DNA from: Sphingobacterium cellulitidis
Lineage (GTDB): Bacteria; Bacteroidota; Bacteroidia; Sphingobacteriales; Sphingobacteriaceae
Assembly (NCBI GenBank): GCA_002245855.1
Contig: NOUX01000011.1
Coordinates: 62,001-126,000, forward strand
Direction of reading: 5' to 3'
Length of the DNA stretch: 64,000 nucleotides
The notes under the pieces are model-generated. The model was given only the letters and a program-made list of their open reading frames with translations. It was not told the DNA's origin and did not search any database. Shown here in pieces: positions 27,100-34,181 of the stretch (positions are counted from its first letter, which is position 1; each line of letters starts with the position of its first letter). The translations under genes and the position numbers were made by a program.

Positions 27100-27747
27100 T
27101 TATTTATAAGCAAAGACTTTAGCCATTCCTTCGTTGTTCGTGAAGGTAGTATCCAGGTCGATCAATTGACCTGTACCAATATTGATTACCATTCCATGGA
27201 TTGCTAAGTCAGCACCGTTTTTCCAAGCATTCTGAACAATCGAAGTGGATGTCAAGTTGAATACTTGTTCTTTAACATTCAATTCAACCAACTTATTAGC
27301 TTTCTCTTCTACATCTTGGATTTGATCGATTTCTTCAGCATGCAAACGATAAACGTCTTTGATATGGCACAACCAGTTGTCGATGATTCCATATTGTTGT
27401 GAACTCAATGATGCCGCAACACCTCCGCAACCATAGTGACCAGCAACAATAATATGTTTAACTTTTAATACATTGACTGCATAGTCCAATACTGCAAGCA
27501 TGCTCATGTCCGAGTGAACACACATGTTCGCAATGTTACGGTGTACAAAAACCTCCCCAGGTTTTTTTCCAGTCAATTCATTTGCAGGAACACGACTATC
27601 AGCACACCCTATCCATAAGATTTCCGGACTTTGACCCTTTGATAATTGTTGAAATCTACCTGTAGTATCTTTCTCAACAAAGTTCATCCAATCCTTATTA
27701 CCCTCTAAAATCTGATTAAATCCTGTTTCTAATTCTTTTTGTCCCAT
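27100..27747 (-). CDS. can: beta-class carbonic anhydrase
   Basis: The 215-residue protein interconverts CO2 and bicarbonate. The zinc site is complete: Cys48, Asp50 and Arg52 in CADSR, and His104 and Cys107 in GHYGCGG. Length matches the bacterial beta class and there is no signal peptide, so it is cytoplasmic. It lies 66 bp downstream of a SulP transporter on the same strand. The pairing suggests that the transporter brings in bicarbonate, or another anion whose use depends on bicarbonate supply. This is inferred from context. Confidence 0.95.
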   Translation of the reverse strand: MGQKELETGFNQILEGNKDWMNFVEKDTTGRFQQLSKGQSPEILWIGCADSRVPANELTGKKPGEVFVHRNIANMCVHSDMSMLAVLDYAVNVLKVKHIIVAGHYGCGGVAASLSSQQYGIIDNWLCHIKDVYRLHAEEIDQIQDVEEKANKLVELNVKEQVFNLTSTSIVQNAWKNGADLAIHGMVINIGTGQLIDLDTTFTNNEGMAKVFAYK

Positions 27748-27813
27748 TATATGTGATTTTATGTATGGTCTCCTGAAAGACTATACAAGTTTCTGTATTA
27801 TTTTTTAATTTAT

Positions 27814-29391
27814 TTAAACTACTTTTTTAAGTTTTTGTTTTTTTACAAAACCATTTCTTTTGTATGTAACATCATTTAGCTCAATTTCCAAGCCTTTGCT
27901 GATCGCATTTTGCTCGAAATCCTTGATGACATCAATTACATCCTTATCAATAAACTTACTCTTTTGCCCATTGATAATAATGGATTTTACACTTTTCGGT
28001 AAGTTGTAAAGCTTTTGCTGAATAGGTGCCTTATTTAAAAATGTTACCTCCTCTGCCAATGTGATCACCGCAGTTTCATTCTCGGAATGATCATTTGAAT
28101 TGATCTTCAAATGGTATGCATTGTGCATGTTTGCACGTAGGATGTAGAATGTCGCAACCAAGATTCCAATTCCCACACCTGTTAACAAATCAGTAAATAC
28201 AATCGCTACTACCGTAACTACGAATGGAATAAATTGATCTAATCCCTTTCTTAGCATTTGTTTGAATAAAGCTGGTTTTGCCAATTTATAACCTGTGTGC
28301 AATAGAATTGCTGCTAAACCTGCCAAAGGAATTAAATTGATGATACTTGGAATTGCTAATAAAGCTACCAATAACCATAAACCGTGTAAAATAGCCGATT
28401 GTCTTGTCTTTCCACCTGCATTTGCATTTGCAGATGAACGTACAATTACGGAAGTCATTGGTAAACCACCTAAGAAACCACTCGTAATATTACCAATACC
28501 CTGAGCCACTAATTCTCGGTTTGTTGGTGAATTACGCTTTAATGGATCTAACTTATCAACAGCTTCAATGCTTAATAAGGTCTCCAAACTTGCAATAATA
28601 GCAATGGTGATTGCTACGATCCAAACTTCCTTATTCAGGATCTGAGTGAAGTCAGGGAAAATAAATAAGCCTTTGAACTCCGCAATGGATGATACCACCG
28701 GAATGCTTACAAAATGATCTGGGTTAAGCGCAAATGAGGTGCCTTGGAATAAAAATCCCAATCCTACTCCCAATAACACAACTACTAAGGGAGCCGGTAT
28801 TTTATTAAGTTTCTTGATGTTGGGCCAAAAAATTAATACCGCCAAGGAAAGGAAACAGATTATCGTAGCACCCCAATTGACACTTGTTATTATGGTGTTT
28901 GTAAATGCAGCAATACCTCCGTTTTCAAAATCAAACGCATTTGTTTCTGATAATCCGAAGGCTAAAGGAATTTGTTTCAAAATAATTGTAATACCGATAG
29001 CAGCTAACATTCCTAAGATTACAGCCGATGGAAAATAATTTCCAATCATACCAGCCTTGATAATTCCTAAGATTAATTGGATAGCTCCCGCGATAAGTAC
29101 AGCTAAAATAAAGGTCTCGTATGCACCTAATTTCTCAATAGCTCCTAATACAATTACAGTTAGTCCAGCTGCTGGACCACTGACAGATAAGGGTGATCCT
29201 GAGATGGATGCAACCACAATACCCCCAATAATTCCGGTTAATATACCGGCAAATAATGGCGCGCCTGACGCCATGGCAATTCCCAAACATAATGGTAATG
29301 CAACTAAAAAAACTACAATACTAGCAGGGAAATCATATTTTAAGTCCCTTTTTGAAAGTTTCAAAAAAGCGGACGTTCGTGTACCAAACAT
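27814..29391 (-). CDS. SulP-family anion transporter with STAS domain
   Basis: The 525-residue protein shows the SulP core: DFPASIVVFLVALPLCLGIAMASGAP near the N-terminus, SGSPLSVSGPAAGLTVIVLG, and GGLPMTSVIVRSSANANAGG, with about 12-14 membrane helices. A C-terminal STAS domain (about 420-510) contains VKSIIINGQKSKFID. SulP proteins carry sulfate, bicarbonate or other anions. The adjacent carbonic anhydrase makes bicarbonate the favoured candidate, but sulfate is not excluded. It is the first gene of the pair. Confidence 0.9.
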   Translation of the reverse strand: MFGTRTSAFLKLSKRDLKYDFPASIVVFLVALPLCLGIAMASGAPLFAGILTGIIGGIVVASISGSPLSVSGPAAGLTVIVLGAIEKLGAYETFILAVLIAGAIQLILGIIKAGMIGNYFPSAVILGMLAAIGITIILKQIPLAFGLSETNAFDFENGGIAAFTNTIITSVNWGATIICFLSLAVLIFWPNIKKLNKIPAPLVVVLLGVGLGFLFQGTSFALNPDHFVSIPVVSSIAEFKGLFIFPDFTQILNKEVWIVAITIAIIASLETLLSIEAVDKLDPLKRNSPTNRELVAQGIGNITSGFLGGLPMTSVIVRSSANANAGGKTRQSAILHGLWLLVALLAIPSIINLIPLAGLAAILLHTGYKLAKPALFKQMLRKGLDQFIPFVVTVVAIVFTDLLTGVGIGILVATFYILRANMHNAYHLKINSNDHSENETAVITLAEEVTFLNKAPIQQKLYNLPKSVKSIIINGQKSKFIDKDVIDVIKDFEQNAISKGLEIELNDVTYKRNGFVKKQKLKKVV

Positions 29392-29499
29392 AAACTTACG
29401 TTTTAAATTTTTAATTCAACTAATGATAATAAAGCTCAATTCGCCTATTAAGACTGCATTATTTGCCGTCAGAACAGAACAATTTCTCGGAATGTTGAA

Positions 29500-29844
29500 T
29501 TAACAGTTTGGAGGTGGAGTCGGAACGGAAGCATGAAAGGCACAAATACTCTTTTCGTTTTTCAGGTAGTGTTTGATGCCTGCACTATTTTCTACAGTGG
29601 GGTTGTAAAGCTTGAAATCGAGATCTCCAGGTCTAAAGATCTTTATCCCCGTCTCGTGCAAATCCTCATTATTGCTGTTCGCACCTTTCGCAGTATTCTC
29701 GATTTCTAATTGCATGACTACTTGAAGGACTGTACCTTGGTCAAGTACATCCACAAACATAGGGGTAATGGAAATTAGCATCTTCGTGAAGAAGATAAAG
29801 AAGCAAAGCTTTGCCGCTAAAATCCTATATGCCTTTGTAAACAT
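29500..29844 (-). CDS. small hypothetical protein with N-terminal membrane segment
   Basis: No named family is recognised. Starting at ATG 29844 (MFTKAYRILAAKLCFF) the protein has 114 residues: one hydrophobic segment (about 5-30), then a polar domain (LQVVMQLEIENTAKGANSN) and a C-terminus ending SVPTPPPNC. An in-frame ATG at 29862 is also possible. The more upstream start at 29892 is unlikely, because a -7 element (TATTTTTG) occupies 29871-29878, downstream of it. The C-terminal Pro-rich tail with a final Cys is unusual. It is encoded upstream of sulP on the same strand, 108 bp apart. Confidence 0.55.
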   Translation of the reverse strand: MFTKAYRILAAKLCFFIFFTKMLISITPMFVDVLDQGTVLQVVMQLEIENTAKGANSNNEDLHETGIKIFRPGDLDFKLYNPTVENSAGIKHYLKNEKSICAFHASVPTPPPNC

Positions 29845-29870
29845 GTGGGTCCTATTAATCATAAACTGAA

Positions 29871-29878
29871 CAAAAATA
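29871..29878 (-). promoter_or_regulatory. -7 element (TATTTTTG) of the small hypothetical gene
   Basis: TATTTTTG on the minus strand fits TAnnTTTG and decides the start codon choice for the downstream gene. No good -33 element was found. Confidence 0.45.
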
Positions 29879-30050
29879 AAATTTAATTTCAAAAAAAATG
29901 CTTTTTTGAAATTTTATTATGAAAAAATTACAAAACTCGCCTCTTTAATCTGAATTCTTAATATTGTGTTAACATCAATTTGTTGAAAATCTTAAATTGA
30001 ATAATTATATCTTTATTCATAAATTCAATTAGCGCTTTAATGCTATAACT

Positions 30051-31598
30051 ATGAAGGAACAATTTATCGCAAAAATAACCTCTTCTTATAACCCGAAGGG
30101 GCCATTTATACAATTGGGTTCTGGAATTCTTGACGGAGAAATTGTAACTGATGCCAAAGTGAATTTGGCTCTTAAAATGATGAACCGCCACGGATTGATC
30201 GCCGGTGCAACCGGAACCGGTAAAACAAGAACGCTCCAGCTAACTGCTGAACAGCTCTCCGATGCAGGAGTCCCTGTTTTTATGCTCGATGTCAAAGGTG
30301 ACCTCTCCGGACTCGCAGAACCTGGGAAAACAAACGATGCCCTGATAGAACGTGGAAATGCCGTTGGAATCCCTTTTGAACCCGCTAGCTTCCCAATCGA
30401 GCTGTTCTCCCTCTCTGGAAATCTCGGCGCCCCAATGCGAGTGACTGTTGAAGATTTTGGACCCGTTCTACTGGCGCGGATCCTTGATCTAAATGATACC
30501 CAGGCTGGCGTATTAAGCGCAATCTTTAAATACGCCGATGATAGCCAACTCCCAATCGTGGATTTCCCCGACCTTAAAAAACTATTAATCTATTTGTCGG
30601 ATGGTCCCGGAGCTGAAGAAATAAAAAGCGATTATGGTAAAATTTCTACCGCAAGTGCCAATACCATCCTCCGTAAAATCGTTGCTATCGAACAACAAGG
30701 TTTAGCACATATATTCGGTGAAAAAGAATTTGATATCCAAGATCTGTTTTCTAAAGTCGATGGAAAAGGAGTCATCACGCTTTTGAATATTTCTGATATT
30801 CAAGATCAACCGCTTCTTTTTTCTACCTTCTTATTAAGTCTTCTTGCGCAACTTTTCAAAAAATTACCGGAGGTAGGCGATTTAGATAAACCTAAATTGG
30901 TGTTTTTCTTTGATGAGGCACACTTATTGTTTAATGGTGCGTCTAAAGCCTTTCTTACGCAGATAGAACAGATTGTTCGTCTGATTCGTTCTAAGGGCGT
31001 AGGGGTGTTCTTCTGTACGCAGGCGGCGACCGATATTCCTGAATCTGTATTGGGGCAATTGGGAAATAGGGTACAACATGCCCTGAGAGCTTTTACACCT
31101 AATGATGCAGATAACCTAAGGAAAACAGTGAAAACTTATCCGACTTCGGAATTCTACGAAATCGATAAGGTGTTGACCTCCTTGGGTACTGGACAAGCAT
31201 TAGTAACAGTCTTAAATGATAAAGGTATTCCTACGGAAGTAGTTGCCACTCATTTAGTTCCTGCTAGAGCAGTTATGGGGCCTTTTTCCGCAGATTTATA
31301 TCAGGAACTTGTACAGAATTCTGATTTCCGAGCGAAGTATCAAGAACGTGTTGAAAGACAAACCGCTTCTGAGATATTGGAAGAGCGTCAGCGCACTTTT
31401 GAAGCTAAGCAGGAAGCGGAAGAGGCTAAAAAAGAAGCCGAAAAAGCAGCTTCCAGATCAAAAACGACAAGCTCCCGCAGACAAACCCCAATGGAAGCCG
31501 CGCAAACGCAGGCAAGCAGAACGCTGGCAAGAGAAGGAGCGAAGCTGCTGGGTAAGATCGCTAATGGGATTCTTAACTCCATCTTCAAAAAGAGATAA
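30051..31598 (+). CDS. HerA-like/DUF853 helicase-type ATPase
   Basis: The protein has 515 residues. It has Walker A GATGTGKT at 52-59 after KMMNRHGLIA, Walker B LVFFFDEAHLLF, and the sensor segment GVGVFFCTQAATDIPESVLGQLGNRVQHALRAF. This is the DUF853 (YjgR-like) group related to the HerA/FtsK DNA translocases. The C-terminal 80 residues form a charged coiled coil (EERQRTFEAKQEAEEAKKEA) and a short hydrophobic end. No NurA nuclease is nearby. The cellular role of the family is poorly known. The nucleotidyltransferase gene follows 56 bp later with its own -7 element. Confidence 0.88.
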   Translation: MKEQFIAKITSSYNPKGPFIQLGSGILDGEIVTDAKVNLALKMMNRHGLIAGATGTGKTRTLQLTAEQLSDAGVPVFMLDVKGDLSGLAEPGKTNDALIERGNAVGIPFEPASFPIELFSLSGNLGAPMRVTVEDFGPVLLARILDLNDTQAGVLSAIFKYADDSQLPIVDFPDLKKLLIYLSDGPGAEEIKSDYGKISTASANTILRKIVAIEQQGLAHIFGEKEFDIQDLFSKVDGKGVITLLNISDIQDQPLLFSTFLLSLLAQLFKKLPEVGDLDKPKLVFFFDEAHLLFNGASKAFLTQIEQIVRLIRSKGVGVFFCTQAATDIPESVLGQLGNRVQHALRAFTPNDADNLRKTVKTYPTSEFYEIDKVLTSLGTGQALVTVLNDKGIPTEVVATHLVPARAVMGPFSADLYQELVQNSDFRAKYQERVERQTASEILEERQRTFEAKQEAEEAKKEAEKAASRSKTTSSRRQTPMEAAQTQASRTLAREGAKLLGKIANGILNSIFKKR

Positions 31599-31609
31599 TT
31601 TTAAAATAC

Positions 31610-31617
31610 TATATTTG
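31610..31617 (+). promoter_or_regulatory. -7 element (TATATTTG) of the nucleotidyltransferase gene
   Basis: TATATTTG fits TAnnTTTG, just after the HerA-like stop and 37 nt before the next start codon. Confidence 0.45.
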
Positions 31618-31654
31618 CAAACGAAAAATCGAGTACTAAACAAAAATTTACATT

Positions 31655-32566
31655 ATGGGAAAACCAACTTTGGTGGTTCTAGCAGCTGGTATGGCTAGCC
31701 GTTACGGTGCATTAAAACAAGTGGATGGTTTTGGTCCACACGGCGAAACAATTATTGATTATTCCATCTTTGATGCTATCCGTGCTGGTTTTGGAAAAGT
31801 AGTTTTCATTATCCGTGAAGAATTTGAACAAGTGATGCGCGAAAAATTCGATGCTAAACTTGCTGGAAAAATTGATGTTGCTTATGCTTTTCAAGATTTT
31901 AACCTAAGAAAATTTGGAGTAGATAGAGATATTGAACGTACTAAACCTTGGGGTACAGCACATGCTGTGATGAGTGCAAAAGATGAAGTGGATGGTCCTT
32001 TTTGTGTGATCAACGCCGATGACTTCTACGGTTATGATGCCTTCAAAAAAATGGCCGACTTCTTAACAAATGAAGCTGACGAAAAACATATGTCACTAAT
32101 GGGTTTTGCTCTTGGAAATACAATGTCTGATTATGGCTATGTTTCTCGTGGGGTGTGTGAAGTAACTGAAGAAGGGCATATGGCTTCCGTAACTGAAAGA
32201 ACAAATATCTATTACGATAAAGAAACCGCAGATAATAAAATCGTATTCGAAGAAAATGGAGTGAAGAATGAATTGCCGGCAGATGCTCGTGTTTCCATGA
32301 ACTTCTGGGGTTTCACGCCGAAGATCTTTGATGTAGCATTGGAAATGTTCCCTAAATTTGTGGAGGAAAATGCTGATAATCCTAAATCTGAATTCTTTAT
32401 TCCTTCTGTGCCAGATTATATGGTGAAGAATGGTTTAGCTGATTTCAAAGTAATTCCTACTTCTTCGAAATGGTTCGGGGTAACCTATATGGAAGATAAA
32501 CCAATCGTACAAGAAAGTATTTCTAAATTGGTTGAATCTGGAGAATACCCACAAAAGTTATTCTAA
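31655..32566 (+). CDS. sugar-phosphate nucleotidyltransferase family protein
   Basis: The 303-residue protein starts TLVVLAAGMASRYGALKQVDGFG, the nucleotide-binding loop of NTP transferases (about 4-26). A conserved DDFYGYDAF provides the metal-binding aspartate, in the position of the usual DD/AD motif. The protein probably activates a hexose or sugar-alcohol phosphate with an NTP in the cytoplasm. The loop lacks the usual GxGTRxxPLT wording of RmlA or GalU, so it belongs to a divergent subgroup and the substrate is open. It is followed by a strong terminator. Confidence 0.82.
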   Translation: MGKPTLVVLAAGMASRYGALKQVDGFGPHGETIIDYSIFDAIRAGFGKVVFIIREEFEQVMREKFDAKLAGKIDVAYAFQDFNLRKFGVDRDIERTKPWGTAHAVMSAKDEVDGPFCVINADDFYGYDAFKKMADFLTNEADEKHMSLMGFALGNTMSDYGYVSRGVCEVTEEGHMASVTERTNIYYDKETADNKIVFEENGVKNELPADARVSMNFWGFTPKIFDVALEMFPKFVEENADNPKSEFFIPSVPDYMVKNGLADFKVIPTSSKWFGVTYMEDKPIVQESISKLVESGEYPQKLF

Positions 32567-32588
32567 GAAATAATTTACAAATGATAAT

Positions 32589-32620
32589 AATGGCAGGTCT
32601 TGACCTGCCATTTGTTTTTT
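32589..32620 (+). terminator. Rho-independent terminator after the nucleotidyltransferase
   Basis: AATGGCAGGTC and GACCTGCCATT form a perfect 11-bp stem with a two-base turn, followed by a T-rich run. Confidence 0.88.
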
Positions 32621-32650
32621 CTGTATATTGATACTTTTATTTGTCGATCT

Positions 32651-33337
32651 ATGATGAAAAAACTTATGATAGGCCTTCTCTATATATTTATCGGACTTAT
32701 TGTATTTGCAGGGCTTTATTTCGGTTCAGACTATATTTTGTCCAGAATAAATGCAGATTCACCAGAAAATGTAAAAGGCCCAAAAAATATCACAGCCTAC
32801 ATCCTTTCCAATGATGTACATACCGATATTGTATTGCCGATTAAAAATGACCTCCAAGATTGGACCCAAATTTTCCCAATTGATAACACCAAAGGCAGGA
32901 ATCCTGATCAAAATTATGTTTCAATAGGTTGGGGGGATAAAGGCTTTTATCTAAATACCCCCGAATGGAAGGACTTAACCTTAAAAACAGCTTTGCTGGC
33001 AGGTCTAGGCATTGGCGAAACTGCCTTGCATGTGACTTATTATAAAAATATGTTGGAAAATGAACTCTGTTATAAGGTTCAAATCGACTCCTCTCAATAC
33101 CTGAGTTTAAAAAATTATATCCTCAATGCCTTAGATAAAGATGAGGAAGGAAATCCAATTTTAGTTCAAACTAATGCCCAATATGGGATGGATGATGCTT
33201 TTTATGAAGCTAAAGGTGCATACAGTCTCTTTTACTCTTGTAATACCTGGACGAATGCTGCCTTAAAAAATGCTAATATGCCTTCCGGAGTTTGGACCGT
33301 CTTCGATAAAGGGGTTTTAAGACATTATAAAGAATAG
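32651..33337 (+). CDS. TIGR02117/DUF2459-family membrane-anchored protein
   Basis: The protein has 228 residues from ATG 32651. An earlier in-frame ATG at 32600 lies inside the preceding terminator and is rejected. One N-terminal membrane helix (about 5-25) is followed by a periplasmic domain with YILSNDVHTDIVLPI, VSIGWGDKGFYLNTP and FYSCNTWTNAALKNA. The His-Asp pair and the late Cys are conserved in the family and suggest a papain- or NlpC-like hydrolase site, but activity is unproven. The stop codon is immediately followed by the large palindrome at 33338-33382. Confidence 0.75.
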   Translation: MMKKLMIGLLYIFIGLIVFAGLYFGSDYILSRINADSPENVKGPKNITAYILSNDVHTDIVLPIKNDLQDWTQIFPIDNTKGRNPDQNYVSIGWGDKGFYLNTPEWKDLTLKTALLAGLGIGETALHVTYYKNMLENELCYKVQIDSSQYLSLKNYILNALDKDEEGNPILVQTNAQYGMDDAFYEAKGAYSLFYSCNTWTNAALKNANMPSGVWTVFDKGVLRHYKE

Positions 33338-33382
33338 AAATGACAAGTATTTTTTACATTATGTAAAAAATACTTGTCATTT
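33338..33382. repeat. 45-bp perfect palindrome (22-bp arms, 1-nt centre)
   Basis: The left arm 33338-33359 and right arm 33361-33382 are exact reverse complements around T33360. The core is TTTTTTACAT-T-ATGTAAAAAA. It begins directly after the DUF2459-like stop codon and overlaps the -33 element of the next operon. It may act as a terminator hairpin for the left gene, as an operator, or both. Confidence 0.9.
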
Positions 33383-33404
33383 TGTAAAACATGTTTTACA
33401 TTTG
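33374..33404 (+). promoter_or_regulatory. promoter with embedded 18-bp palindromic operator
   Basis: TTG (33374-33376), a 20-nt spacer and TACATTTG (33397-33404) match the Bacteroidota promoter. The perfect palindrome TGTAAAACATGTTTTACA fills 33383-33400, overlapping the spacer and the -7 box. A repressor bound there would block RNA polymerase. The XRE regulator of the same operon is the likely ligand. Confidence 0.72.
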
Positions 33405-33426
33405 ATTAGCTAATTTGTAAATCAAA

Positions 33427-33888
33427 ATGAAAACTATTCCATTATTACCTCGTCATTTTATTTGGGTTGGAACCATTTTGTGTGTTCTGAGTCTGATTGC
33501 TTACTTCTATCAAAGCATTGTTCATTTGGATGGGATTTTTATTAAGACCTTTGTTTTAATCAAGGATGTTCCATTTGAAGAAAAAGGAGTTTTGAAGTGG
33601 ATGGAAACTGATATCTTGCTCACAGTTCTATTAATAACCTTTTTAATTGGTCTTTCCTTTATAGCTTTTTCTAAAACAAAAATTGAAGACGAAATGATAA
33701 GTTCTTTGCGATTATACAGCTGGATGTGGGCCATAATTATCATGTTAATCATTAGTCTATTCTTTACTTTGTTTGTTTATGGGATGACATTCTTAGCTTT
33801 CTCTTGTCTTTTCGCTCATCTGCTTTTGGCGATTTATTTAATAATTTTTTACATTAATTTCTTGAAGTTGAATAGGAGGGAAGGTTAG
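33427..33888 (+). CDS. small four-helix membrane protein paired with XRE regulator
   Basis: The 153-residue protein has four predicted membrane helices (about 10-28, 60-80, 97-117 and 121-145). A cytoplasmic loop, KTKIEDEMISSLRLYSWMWA, carries a pattern I associate with Bacteroidota membrane proteins located beside YozG-like XRE genes; it also resembles DUF2975-type proteins. Function is unknown. The XRE gene begins 1 nt after its stop, so the two form one translational unit. The promoter region carries two palindromes. Confidence 0.7.
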   Translation: MKTIPLLPRHFIWVGTILCVLSLIAYFYQSIVHLDGIFIKTFVLIKDVPFEEKGVLKWMETDILLTVLLITFLIGLSFIAFSKTKIEDEMISSLRLYSWMWAIIIMLIISLFFTLFVYGMTFLAFSCLFAHLLLAIYLIIFYINFLKLNRREG

Positions 33889-33889
33889 C

Positions 33890-34090
33890 ATGAAAAATAA
33901 CATTAAGGTTCATCGGGTAATAAAAGGCCTTTCTCAAGACCAACTTGCTGGCTTGGTCAACGTCAGCAGACAAACTATTAATGCTCTGGAAGCAAGCAAA
34001 TATGTTCCCTCCACGGTTCTTGCTTTGAAAATAGCCAAGGTCCTTGAAAAAACCATGGAAGATTTATTTGAACTGGAAGCTGAGGATTAA
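33890..34090 (+). CDS. XRE-family helix-turn-helix regulator (YozG-like)
   Basis: The 66-residue protein is a single HTH domain: KVHRVIKGLSQDQLAGLVNVS followed by the recognition helix RQTINALEASKY and the dimer helix LALKIAKVLEKTMEDLF. It is the minimal size for this group and probably binds DNA as a dimer. It is encoded 1 nt after the four-helix membrane protein and likely represses the shared promoter through the palindrome at 33383-33400. Regulation by the membrane partner is an inference. Confidence 0.88.
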   Translation: MKNNIKVHRVIKGLSQDQLAGLVNVSRQTINALEASKYVPSTVLALKIAKVLEKTMEDLFELEAED

Positions 34091-34120
34091 TAGATTGATC
34101 CCTTCAGATTGAACGTAAAT

Positions 34121-34156
34121 AAAAAGAGCTGCTTAATTAAAAGCAGCTCTTTTTTT
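34121..34156. terminator. bidirectional terminator
   Basis: GAGCTGCTT and AAGCAGCTC form a stem around AATTAA, with flanking A- and T-runs, between the XRE gene and the convergent dnaK. Confidence 0.88.
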
Positions 34157-34181
34157 GATATAAGGGGGTAAACTTATGTTT

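Noticed and set aside
29057..29503. A 148-codon plus-strand frame opposite sulP
   Set aside because: It mirrors the hydrophobic codons of the SulP membrane helices (Ile/Pro/Ala-rich). A shadow, not a gene.
29871..29892. Start of the small hypothetical gene at 29892
   Set aside because: A TATTTTTG -7 element lies downstream of this codon, so it would not be transcribed. ATG 29844 or 29862 is preferred.
30051..31598. HerA-like ATPase as part of a defence system
   Set aside because: No nuclease, Sir2, NurA or other defence partner is adjacent, and the neighbours are housekeeping genes. The DUF853 type fits a stand-alone protein.
32600..32650. Upstream start for the DUF2459-like protein
   Set aside because: These codons lie inside the terminator of the preceding gene and add a non-signal-like N-terminus. 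ATG 32651 gives a normal membrane anchor.
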